From JANNHK01 sp034408875 (GTDB taxonomy: Bacteria > Actinomycetota > Acidimicrobiia > IMCC26256 > PALSA-610), in contig JAWXCJ010000291.1 in the NCBI GenBank assembly GCA_034408875.1, positions 1-7,126 of the forward strand: a stretch of 7,126 nt of DNA. The letters are read 5' to 3'. Position numbers and translations under genes: made by a program. The notes beneath the pieces are model-generated. The model saw only the letters and a list, made by a program, of their open reading frames with translations. It had not been told where the DNA came from and made no database searches. The stretch's first letter is position 1. Each line of letters begins with the position of its first letter. Positions 1 to 5,806 of this stretch are shown here, in pieces.

Positions 1-1
1 G

Positions 2-1666
2 CGTGACGCGACGACAACGTTCGCGATCGCCCTGGTCGACGAGTGGGTGCGAGCCGGCGTGACCGACGCCGTGGTCGCACCCGGGTCGCGCTCCGCGCCG
101 CTCGCACTCGCGCTTGCCCGCGACACGCGGATCCGTGTCCACGTCGTGCTCGACGAGCGTTCGGCCGCGTTCCGCGCCCTCGGTATCGGCCTCGGGACGG
201 GCCGGCCCGCGGTGCTGTGCTGCACGTCGGGAACCGCCGCGGTCAACTTCCACCCGGCCGTCGTCGAGGCGCATCACGCGCGGGTGCCGCTCCTCGTGTG
301 CACCGCCGACCGGCCGCCCGAGTTGCGCGACACGGGCGCGGGCCAGACGATCGACCAGACGCACCTGTACGGAACATCGGTCCGCTGGTTCGTCGACCCG
401 AGACCGCCGACCGACGAACCCGGCGCGGGCGCGGTGTGGCGCGCAATCGCGAGTCGCGCCGTCGCCGAGACGCTCGGCTCCCCGAAAGGTCCCGTCCACC
501 TCAACCTTCCCTTCCGCGAGCCGCTGCTCCCGACCGGCGCGCCGCTCGTCGACGCACCGGGCCGAGCCGACGGCCGCCCGTGGACGACGACGGTCGCCGC
601 GCCGCGTACTGCCGACCCGCACGCGTTGGCAGAACTCGTGCGGGCGCACCCGCGCGGACTCCTCGTCGCGGGCTGGGGCGCGCACGTCGACGCGACTGTC
701 GTTGCCCGGTTCGCAGCCGCCGCGGGCTGGCCGGTGCTCGCCGACGCGATTTCGGGCGTGCGGACGGGCGCGCACGCGATCTCCACGTACGAGGCGTTGC
801 TCCGCGTTCCGGAGTTCGCCGACGCACATCGGCCTGATCTCCTCGTGCGCATCGGCGCACCGCTCACGAGCAACGTCGCGAACGCGTGGCTCGATACCGG
901 TATCCCGCAGGTCCTGATCGATCCCGACGGGGTGTGGCTCGACCCGAACCGCGCCGCGAGCGTGCGCATCGTCGCTGACGCCGAGCCGTTGCTCACCACG
1001 GTGACGGCCCTGCTCGACCGCCCGTCGTCAGACTGGTTGACTGCGTGGCGCGCCGCCGAGCAGCAGGCGCGCACCGCCATCGACCGCGTCCTCGACACCG
1101 CGCCCGAACCGTTCGAAGGGGTCGTCGCGCGCGACCTCGCCGCCGCATTGCCCGACGGCGCCACGCTCGTGGTCGCGTCCAGCCTTCCCGTGCGGGCGTT
1201 GGAGTGGTGCATGGCCCCGCGTGCGGGTCTGCGTGTGCTCGCCAACCGCGGCGCGAACGGCATCGACGGATTCGTCTCGACCGTGCTCGGCGTCGCGAAC
1301 GACGGTGGACCCACGGTCGGTCTGTGTGGCGACTTGTGTTTCCTGCACGACATCAACGGTCTGCTCGGCGCCGACGTGGCCGCGACGTTCGTCGTCGTCG
1401 ACAACGACGGCGGCGGCATCTTCTCGTTCCTCCCGCAGCACGGCCTTGCCGAGTTCGAAGAACTGTTCGGCACCCCGCACGGCCTCGACCTCGTCGCCGT
1501 CGCCCGCGCCCACGGCGCCCAAGGCGAACGCACGGCGGACCTCAGCACGCTGAACGAACCCCACGAAGGCGTCCGCGTCCTGGTAGTGCCGGTCGACAGA
1601 GAAAAAAGCGTCGCCCACCACCGCACCCTCTGGGACGCGACGACCACCACCATCGTGCGTCGCTAG
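2..1666 (+). CDS. menD: SEPHCHC synthase MenD, 5'-partial
   Basis: 2-succinyl-5-enolpyruvyl-6-hydroxy-3-cyclohexene-1-carboxylate synthase, a thiamine-diphosphate (ThDP) and Mg-dependent cytosolic enzyme that adds the succinyl-semialdehyde unit of 2-oxoglutarate to isochorismate, the first committed menaquinone step. The reading frame is open from base 2 (554 residues visible, counted from there). The N-terminal ThDP domain shows PGSR (27-30) and DER (51-53), whose Glu52 matches the cofactor-activating glutamate of the family, then TSGTAAVN. The C-terminal ThDP domain shows NRGANGID (415-422), GDLCFLHD (from 443) and NDGGGIF (468-474), the diphosphate/Mg-binding signature. The family is usually about 550-560 residues, so only a few N-terminal residues should be missing. 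A GTG at 47 would delete the conserved first helix (TTFAIALVDEWV) and is rejected as the start. The TAG stop lies inside the left arm of the downstream palindrome. The gene converges on menF, which makes its substrate. The family assignment is near certain. Confidence 0.96.
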   Translation, partial: RDATTTFAIALVDEWVRAGVTDAVVAPGSRSAPLALALARDTRIRVHVVLDERSAAFRALGIGLGTGRPAVLCCTSGTAAVNFHPAVVEAHHARVPLLVCTADRPPELRDTGAGQTIDQTHLYGTSVRWFVDPRPPTDEPGAGAVWRAIASRAVAETLGSPKGPVHLNLPFREPLLPTGAPLVDAPGRADGRPWTTTVAAPRTADPHALAELVRAHPRGLLVAGWGAHVDATVVARFAAAAGWPVLADAISGVRTGAHAISTYEALLRVPEFADAHRPDLLVRIGAPLTSNVANAWLDTGIPQVLIDPDGVWLDPNRAASVRIVADAEPLLTTVTALLDRPSSDWLTAWRAAEQQARTAIDRVLDTAPEPFEGVVARDLAAALPDGATLVVASSLPVRALEWCMAPRAGLRVLANRGANGIDGFVSTVLGVANDGGPTVGLCGDLCFLHDINGLLGADVAATFVVVDNDGGGIFSFLPQHGLAEFEELFGTPHGLDLVAVARAHGAQGERTADLSTLNEPHEGVRVLVVPVDREKSVAHHRTLWDATTTTIVRR

Positions 1667-1703
1667 AGGCCAAAAGAGGTACCTCTAGCGACGCACCGGT
1701 GGT
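1646..1703. terminator. Inverted repeat between convergent menD and menF, probable bidirectional terminator
   Basis: A perfect 15-bp inverted repeat has its left arm GTGCGTCGCTAGAGG at 1655-1669 and right arm CCTCTAGCGACGCAC at 1682-1696, with a 12-nt loop. A small internal loop away, ACCACC (1646-1651) can pair with GGTGGT (1698-1703), which lengthens the stem. The left arm contains the menD TAG stop and the outer right arm reaches the menF stop. An alternative 12-bp palindrome, AGAGGTACCTCT (1675-1686), competes for part of the right arm. There is no T-tract on either strand, so classical intrinsic termination is not proven. The position between two convergent stop codons is the main argument for a two-way terminator. 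Confidence 0.7.
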
Positions 1704-2866
1704 TAGGGGCGGATGAGGGCTCTCAGGATGGGTTCGAGTTTGGCTTGGGTTTCGGTCCACTCGGCGGCGGGGTCGGAACCGGCGACGATGCCCGCGCCGG
1801 CGACGAGGCGGGCGGCGGCGCCGTCGATCTCCGCGCCGCGGAGGGCGACGACGAACTCGCCGTCGCCGTGCGCGTCGACCCAGCCGCACGGGCCCGCGTA
1901 CCGGCCGCGGTCGAAGCGTTCGAGGCGGTTGATCGTGTGCAGTGCGAGTTCGGTGGGCCGGCCGCCGACGGCCGGGGTCGGGTGCAGCATTTGCGCCAGC
2001 GCGAGGGCGGACGCGTCGCCCGCGCGCGCGGTGATCGTGGTCGCGAGGTGCGTGATGTCGGCGAAGCGGAGTGCCTCGGGGCCGACGATGTCGAGGTCGG
2101 TGCACACGGTTGCGAGTTGCGCGGCGACGGCGTCGACGACGACCTGGTGTTCCCAAGCGTCCTTTGTTGACGCCAGCAGTTGTTCGGGCTGCGTTCCGGT
2201 TCCGGCCAACGGCCGGGCCTCGACGCGCGCACCGTGGCGAGTCACCAGGAGTTCGGGACTCGCACCGATGAATCCGCCGTCGGCGTAGACGCGTGAGCCG
2301 CGTTGCGCGGTGCGCAGGTAGTCGAGGATGGCGCGCCGGTCGAAGGGACAGTCGGCGTGCACGTCGACTGCCCGGGCGAGGACGACCTTCGCGAGCGCTC
2401 CGCTGTCGATCAGCGCGAGTGCCTGGTGGACCGCGCTATCCCAGTCGTCGCGGCTTGATGCCGCGTGCACGTCGAAGCGGGTGGGCTGCCGACGTGCGAC
2501 GCGGAGCGGGCCGGGCGCCTCGGCCGCGGTGATCGTGGTGCTCCAGGCCTGCCCGTCGGTGTCGCGGGCGACGATGCGCGCGGGGACGACCATGCGCCCG
2601 ATGCCCTGGAACGGCAGCGCACCGACGGCGCGGGGTCCGGCCGCGGCCGGAGTGTCGGCGCCGACTTCGCGCGCGAGTCCTGCGAGCATGCTTTCGGCCG
2701 CGTCGGGCATGACGATCGCGGCGACGCCGGCCGTGACGAACCCGCAGTCTCCGTCGAGCCAGGCGAACCCGCCCGGAGCGAGGTGGTCGAGCAGGTCGCC
2801 GAGGTCGGCGAGTGGCTCGCTGCGCGCGGTGAGCTTGGCGCCGGCGGCGACCGAGACGTGGGTCAT
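1703..2866 (-). CDS. menF: Isochorismate synthase MenF
   Basis: Mg-dependent conversion of chorismate to isochorismate, the entry step of classical menaquinone synthesis, in the cytosol. The protein has 387 residues, close to EntC/MenF length. The chorismate-binding fold fills about 130-385. Lys160 (in LAKVVLAR) aligns with the general base of EntC/MenF, and Glu205 (in GASPELL, 201-207) with the general acid. Glu239 (EHQVVVDAV) and the glutamates of GSDPAAEWTET (Glu369, Glu372) fit the Mg site. HLATT (273-277), LHPTPAVGG (294-302) and YAGPCGW (323-329) are further family signatures. The ATG at 2866 overlaps the menG stop as ATGA, and GGGAA lies just upstream. A longer in-frame extension would run through menG and is rejected. 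The last menF codons lie next to the terminator shared with menD. EntC/DhbC-type siderophore or salicylate functions use the same chemistry, but coupling to menG and facing menD favour menaquinone synthesis. Confidence 0.93.
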   Translation of the reverse strand: MTHVSVAAGAKLTARSEPLADLGDLLDHLAPGGFAWLDGDCGFVTAGVAAIVMPDAAESMLAGLAREVGADTPAAAGPRAVGALPFQGIGRMVVPARIVARDTDGQAWSTTITAAEAPGPLRVARRQPTRFDVHAASSRDDWDSAVHQALALIDSGALAKVVLARAVDVHADCPFDRRAILDYLRTAQRGSRVYADGGFIGASPELLVTRHGARVEARPLAGTGTQPEQLLASTKDAWEHQVVVDAVAAQLATVCTDLDIVGPEALRFADITHLATTITARAGDASALALAQMLHPTPAVGGRPTELALHTINRLERFDRGRYAGPCGWVDAHGDGEFVVALRGAEIDGAAARLVAGAGIVAGSDPAAEWTETQAKLEPILRALIRP

Positions 2867-3558
2867 GCGCGCGTTCCCGTCAGCAGCTGCGCGGCGCCGA
2901 AGCCGAGCATCCGCCGTTCGACGTGCGCGAACCCGTGGCCGCCGATGAGCAACAACAGATCCATCGGCCCGGGCAGGTACGCGGTCGACGCGGGGAGATA
3001 CGCGTAGGCCTGACGGTCGGAGAGCAGGCCGCCGACCATCGGCACGACCTTGCGGAACCAGATGTTGTGCACGGCACGGGCGGCTGCACCCGACGGTTCG
3101 GAGACTTCGACGAACGCGATGCGCCCGCCCGGCCGCACGACTCGAGCGCACTCGGCGAAGAACTCGGGAAGCGAGGTGAGATTGCGCAGCGCGAATCCGC
3201 AGGTGACGCCCTCGAACGCGGCGTCGGCGAACGGGAGCTGGAGCGCGTCACCGCGCACGAGCGGCGCGTCGGTGCGGGCCGACGCGAGCATGCCGGCCGA
3301 GAAGTCGGTCCCGACCGCCGCGAGCCCGTTCGCGCGGAGTTCGCGGCAGAAGTCGCCGGTGCCGCACGCGATGTCGAGCACACGCGCCCCGGCCGGGAGA
3401 CCGAGCGTTTGCACGGCGGTGCGGCGCCACCCGACGTCCATGCGGAACGTGAGCATCCGGTTCAGGAGGTCGTAGCGCGGCGCGATGCGGTCGAACATGG
3501 TCTCGACGGCTTCGCGCTTCTCGGCGGGCGCGGGGAGGGCGTCGGTGCGGGGCGTCAT
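2863..3558 (-). CDS. menG: Demethylmenaquinone methyltransferase MenG/UbiE
   Basis: S-adenosylmethionine-dependent C-methyltransferase that converts demethylmenaquinone to menaquinone, the last step of the pathway, probably at the inner face of the membrane. The protein has 231 residues, a normal length for UbiE/MenG. The family signature MFDRIAPRYDLLNRMLT is at 21-37. SAM motif I, VLDIACGTGDF, is at 60-70, acidic Asp85 (GTDFS) follows strand 2, and ALQLPFADAAFEGVTCGF-like motifs run at 105-122 into ALRNL (123-127). VRPGGR (141-146) and YAYLPAS (185-191) complete the pattern. The ATG at 3558 overlaps the TGA of the upstream regulator gene, and the gene's own TGA overlaps the menF ATG. No good Shine-Dalgarno precedes its ATG, so translation probably depends on ribosomes ending the regulator gene. 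In this context (no ubiquinone genes, menF and menD next door) the substrate is very likely demethylmenaquinone. Confidence 0.94.
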   Translation of the reverse strand: MTPRTDALPAPAEKREAVETMFDRIAPRYDLLNRMLTFRMDVGWRRTAVQTLGLPAGARVLDIACGTGDFCRELRANGLAAVGTDFSAGMLASARTDAPLVRGDALQLPFADAAFEGVTCGFALRNLTSLPEFFAECARVVRPGGRIAFVEVSEPSGAAARAVHNIWFRKVVPMVGGLLSDRQAYAYLPASTAYLPGPMDLLLLIGGHGFAHVERRMLGFGAAQLLTGTRA

Positions 3559-4343
3559 GTCGACCAGTCGTTCTCGACGAGGCGAGCGGCTTCGGCGCTC
3601 GCCGCGATCAGCTCCGCGTGTTCGCCCACTTGTTCGAGGTGTTCCTGCGCGACGGTCAGCAGGACGCGCCGGAAGTGGTGGGCGACGAGCGTGCTCACGG
3701 CCGGGAGCAACACGCGGAACGCGGCGACGAGTTCGCGCGCCTTCTCGTCGTCGGGCCGGTCGGCGTTGCGCAACGGTTGGCGTACGAACTCGTCGAACAG
3801 CGCGACCGCGCGCTCGGCGATGACACGCGTGTCGGCGTTGTGTTCCTGCGCGAGCGCAATGAGTGCGGGCATCGGGAACCCCTGCTCGAGGAGCGCGAGG
3901 GCCTGGCGCACGATCGCGACGTCGGCCGACGTGTACTGCGGTACGCCGTCGTGAATAAGGGGGATCAGCAGGCCTTCGCGCGCGATCGTCTCGAGGAGTT
4001 CGATCGGCACATCCGCGCGCGTCGCGAGTTCGGGCAGGGTGAAGAACTCCTCGACCGTCTCGGCATCGGCCGCCGCTACTGCAGCCGCGAGCGGCGCGTC
4101 GGTCGCGTCGAGGTTCCCGTCGAGGACGCGGCCGATCAGCGCGAGGGTCAGGCCCTGGCCCGCGAGCTCGCGGATGCGCGTGAGCCGGTCGAGGTGGGCG
4201 GGCCCGTACCAGGCGACGCGGCCTTCGCGTTCGGGCGGCGAGAGGAGCCGGCGCTTTTGGTAGAAACGGATCGTGTCGACCGAGACATCGGCCCGCAGGG
4301 CGAGGTCCTCGACACGCCACTTCTCCACAGGACGCCGATCCAC
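3555..4343 (-). CDS. MerR-family-like regulator with two winged-helix segments, head of the menG-menF operon
   Basis: Predicted DNA-binding transcriptional regulator of 262 residues (numbered from GTG 4343). Residues 9-77 are a MerR-type winged helix: WRVEDLALRADVSVDTIRFY, then QKRRLLSPPEREGRVAWY and LDRLTRIRELAGQGLTL. Residues 100-169 repeat the pattern in weaker form: LPELATRADVPIELLETIA, EGLLIPLIHDGVPQYT and ALALLEQGFPMPALIALA. Residues 171-255 look helical, with a basic His-rich piece (AHHFRRVLL, 221-229) that could be an effector-sensing or dimerisation part. No Cys occurs in the visible protein, which argues against a thiol-metal MerR sensor such as MerR or CueR. GTG 4343 is preferred because a TACAAT box lies 6 nt upstream, as in leaderless actinobacterial genes; GTG 4328 (257 residues) is the alternative. 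The TGA overlaps the menG ATG. Control of the menG-menF genes is inferred from position only. Ligand and targets are unknown. Confidence 0.88.
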   Translation of the reverse strand: MDRRPVEKWRVEDLALRADVSVDTIRFYQKRRLLSPPEREGRVAWYGPAHLDRLTRIRELAGQGLTLALIGRVLDGNLDATDAPLAAAVAAADAETVEEFFTLPELATRADVPIELLETIAREGLLIPLIHDGVPQYTSADVAIVRQALALLEQGFPMPALIALAQEHNADTRVIAERAVALFDEFVRQPLRNADRPDDEKARELVAAFRVLLPAVSTLVAHHFRRVLLTVAQEHLEQVGEHAELIAASAEAARLVENDWST

Positions 4344-4380
4344 AGGGCGATTGTAGGAGCAATCACTCCCACGGTCCCCA
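4343..4380 (-). promoter_or_regulatory. Candidate leaderless promoter and operator of the merR-menG-menF operon
   Basis: Reading leftward, TACAAT (4355-4350) fits the actinobacterial -10 pattern TANNNT and is followed by six bases (CGCCCT) before the GTG at 4343. Transcription would therefore start at or next to the start codon, and no Shine-Dalgarno is present, so a leaderless mRNA is the simplest reading. No convincing -35 box is seen at the expected distance. The spacer holds a weak dyad, GGAG (4356-4359) and CTCC (4366-4369), separated by 6 bases. MerR-type proteins typically bind dyads in the -35/-10 spacer, so autoregulation is possible, but 4-bp arms are weak evidence. Confidence 0.5.
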
Positions 4381-4387
4381 CCCGGAG

Positions 4388-4440
4388 CCGAAATTGCGCC
4401 AGAGGGCGACCGAAACGGTCGCCGAGTGGCGCAATTTCGG
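4388..4440. terminator. 53-nt nested inverted repeat, probable terminator or intergenic palindromic repeat
   Basis: Outer arms CCGAAATTGCGCCA (4388-4401) and TGGCGCAATTTCGG (4427-4440) pair perfectly over 14 bp. After a symmetric internal loop (GAG on both sides), inner arms GGCGACCG (4405-4412) and CGGTCGCC (4416-4423) pair perfectly over 8 bp around an AAA loop. The element begins 13 nt past the crotonase gene stop and lies 44 nt upstream of the regulator gene, so it would separate the two leftward transcription units. There is no T-tract, so it may end transcription in a factor-assisted way, or it may be a copy of a dispersed palindromic repeat. The structure itself is read directly from the sequence; its role is inferred. 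Confidence 0.65.
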
Positions 4441-4453
4441 ACGGGCTGGGGGG

Positions 4454-5221
4454 TTAGCGGCTCTTCCAGACCGGGGGGCGCTTTTCGGCGAAGGCGGTGG
4501 CGCCCTCGATGGCGTCGCCGCTCGCGAACACGTCGACCGAGAGCTCGTTGCTGCGCTTCCAGGCCGCGGCCTCGTCGAGGTCGACCGCTTCGCGCACGAT
4601 CTGGCGCGACATGCGCACCGCGATCGGGGAGTTCTCGGCGATCCGCGCCGCGATGGCGAGGGCCTCGTCGACCACGTCGGCGGCGGGCACGACCCGGTTC
4701 ACGAGGCCGAGGTCGTACGCCCGACGCGCGTCGATCGGGTCGCCGGTCATCGCCAGCTCGAGCGCGATGGTCACCGAGACCCGCTTCGGCAGGCGAATCA
4801 GGCCCCCGGCGACCGCCATCAGGCCCCGTTTCGCCTCGGGGATCCCGAACTTGGCGGTCTCGGCGGCCACGACGATGTCGCACGCGAGCACGATCTCGAA
4901 GCCCCCGGCGAGTGCGGGCCCGTTGACCGCGGCGATGAGCGGCTTGGGGAAGTCGCGAGTGACGATGCCGGCGAAATTGCCTTTGACGTTGGCGATGTCC
5001 ATTGCGCGGCCTGAGGCGACGACCTTCAGGTCGGCTCCGGCGCAGAAGACGTCGCCGGCCCCGGTGAGGACGACGGCCCGGACCTCGTCGTCGGCCTCGG
5101 CCGCGTCGAGGATCTCGACCATGGCCCGGCTGACCTCGGGGCTGATCGCGTTGCGAGCCTCCGGGCGGTTGAGCGTCACCAGGGCGGTGGCGCCCCTCCG
5201 TTCGACTTCGATCAACGCCAT
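4454..5221 (-). CDS. Crotonase-family enoyl-CoA hydratase
   Basis: Likely hydrates 2-enoyl-CoA thioesters in fatty-acid beta-oxidation or a related acyl-CoA pathway, in the cytosol. The 255-residue length matches single-domain crotonases. The oxyanion-hole and CoA-binding segment CAGADL is at 60-65, and GGFEIVLACD (106-115) with FGIPEAKRGL (125-134) supplies Glu109 and Glu129, which match the two catalytic glutamates of enoyl-CoA hydratases. NRPEARNAIS (18-27) is the typical N-terminal motif, and the C-terminal end AFAEKRPPVWKSR is the usual F-x-EKR-x-P-x-W tail. The ATG at 5221 is fixed by a strong GGGGAGG (5234-5228) 6 nt upstream. The gene is the only member of its leftward unit and ends just before the 53-nt palindrome. 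The short, generic form argues against MenB, despite the menaquinone neighbours. The exact substrate cannot be told; isomerase or other crotonase activities remain possible, although both acid/base residues are kept. Confidence 0.92.
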   Translation of the reverse strand: MALIEVERRGATALVTLNRPEARNAISPEVSRAMVEILDAAEADDEVRAVVLTGAGDVFCAGADLKVVASGRAMDIANVKGNFAGIVTRDFPKPLIAAVNGPALAGGFEIVLACDIVVAAETAKFGIPEAKRGLMAVAGGLIRLPKRVSVTIALELAMTGDPIDARRAYDLGLVNRVVPAADVVDEALAIAARIAENSPIAVRMSRQIVREAVDLDEAAAWKRSNELSVDVFASGDAIEGATAFAEKRPPVWKSR

Positions 5222-5273
5222 TTCGGTCCTCCCCGTCGCCTGGAACTGCGGACGCTACCGCCCGGCCCCGGAC

Positions 5274-5301
5274 TTGAGCCTTGAGCCTTAACCCTTGAGT
5301 T
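5274..5301 (+). repeat. Fourfold 7-bp tandem repeat upstream of the small membrane protein gene
   Basis: Four consecutive heptads share a TTRA core: TTGAGCC at 5274-5280 and again at 5281-5287, TTAACCC at 5288-5294, and TTGAGTT at 5295-5301. The last one overlaps the candidate -35 box. The first two are identical; the third and fourth differ at two positions each. Short spaced copies like this can be regulator half-sites, or can simply arise by slippage. Confidence 0.6.
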
Positions 5302-5351
5302 GCGGTTCGGGTGGCCGACAATTGGGAACTGACGCGCAAGGATGCGCGGCC

Positions 5352-5358
5352 GGGAGGA
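5352..5358 (+). promoter_or_regulatory. Strong Shine-Dalgarno that fixes the start at 5366
   Basis: GGGAGGA lies 7 nt before the ATG at 5366. An in-frame ATG at 5342 would put this purine run inside the coding sequence and add eight charged residues before the conserved-looking body, so 5366 is the better start. Confidence 0.8.
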
Positions 5359-5365
5359 CGGATCC

Positions 5366-5806
5366 ATGACCCAGGTAGTCGAGCCAGTCACGTTCGAACC
5401 CGTCGACCGCGAAGCGCGGCCCGAGTTCGGGTCCGACAAACGCCTCGCGATCGCCGTCATCGTCACCGGCCTCGTCGCGTACTTCGGGTCGGTCGCACTC
5501 GAACCGCCGCTGCACCACGAGGCAGGTGCGTGGGTCGCGATTGCCGATGTCGGCGCGACGGTGTTCCTCGGGCTCGCGTTCTACGGCGCGTACTCCCTCA
5601 TGCGCGGCCGCCAGCGCATCGGGTACGCCGCGACCACCGGCGCCGCGTGGACGCTTGTCGCGCTCGTGGTCGGGTGTCCGGCGTCGGGCCACCACACGCT
5701 CGGCGCGTGGTGGGGCGGGCAGATGGCGTTGTCGCTCGCGTTCGCAACCGTCAGCACGGTCGCGTTCAAGCTGCAACCGCGGGACTCACGTCCAGCGGCC
5801 GAGTAA
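5366..5806 (+). CDS. Small four-helix membrane protein of unknown function
   Basis: I do not recognise the family. The 146-residue protein has a soluble acidic N-terminus (1-24) and then four predicted membrane segments at about 27-45, 55-76, 86-104 and 114-134. The second loop side has PPLHHE (47-52) after helix 1. GCPASGHH (103-110), followed by LGAWWGGQM (112-120), links helices 3 and 4. Cys104, His109 and His110, with His50 and His51, are the only Cys and His residues, which hints at metal or haem binding or a redox role, but this is inference. It has no signal-peptide cleavage motif that I can see. The start is supported by a strong Shine-Dalgarno. The gene is alone on its strand and its last 41 bp overlap the end of the convergent transporter gene. 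Confidence 0.85.
   Translation: MTQVVEPVTFEPVDREARPEFGSDKRLAIAVIVTGLVAYFGSVALEPPLHHEAGAWVAIADVGATVFLGLAFYGAYSLMRGRQRIGYAATTGAAWTLVALVVGCPASGHHTLGAWWGGQMALSLAFATVSTVAFKLQPRDSRPAAE

Larger units (their letters stand above)
5222..5365. promoter_or_regulatory. Divergent intergenic region with promoter candidates
   Basis: This 144-bp stretch separates the leftward crotonase gene from the rightward small membrane protein gene and must carry both promoters. Rightward, TTGAGT (5295-5300) and GACAAT (5317-5322), with a 16-bp spacer, are a fair sigma-70-type pair that would start transcription near 5329. Leftward, TAGCGT (5257-5252) fits the loose TANNNT -10 pattern, but no -35 is evident. A small hairpin, GCGCA (5334-5338) with TGCGC (5343-5347), lies in the rightward leader. 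The promoter calls are by pattern only. Confidence 0.4.

Noticed and set aside
274..1653. Long antisense reading frame (459 codons) opposite menD
   Set aside because: Composition is Arg/Ser/Thr/Pro-rich with no motif, as expected for shadow frames in GC-rich DNA; menD on the other strand is unambiguous.
1703..2866. menF as an entC-type siderophore gene, paired with the EntS-like transporter
   Set aside because: No other siderophore gene is present, the transporter is about 3 kb away on another unit, and menF is translationally coupled to menG and faces menD.
2867..3151. N-terminal extension of menF by 95 residues
   Set aside because: It is antisense-frame low-complexity sequence within menG; the ATGA overlap gives a natural start at 2866.
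4454..5221. Crotonase as MenB (naphthoate synthase), completing the pathway
   Set aside because: The protein is short and has the two-glutamate enoyl-CoA hydratase pattern (Glu109, Glu129), while MenB is longer with a different active-site set; proximity to men genes is not enough.
4344..5339. Upstream in-frame extension of the regulator gene to 594 codons
   Set aside because: The extension is Arg/Gly-rich shadow sequence through the crotonase gene and the 53-nt palindrome; the MerR domain starts right after GTG 4343.
5334..5347. Small hairpin in the leader of the membrane protein gene as a riboswitch
   Set aside because: Five base pairs around a four-base loop is too little structure; no known riboswitch core is visible.
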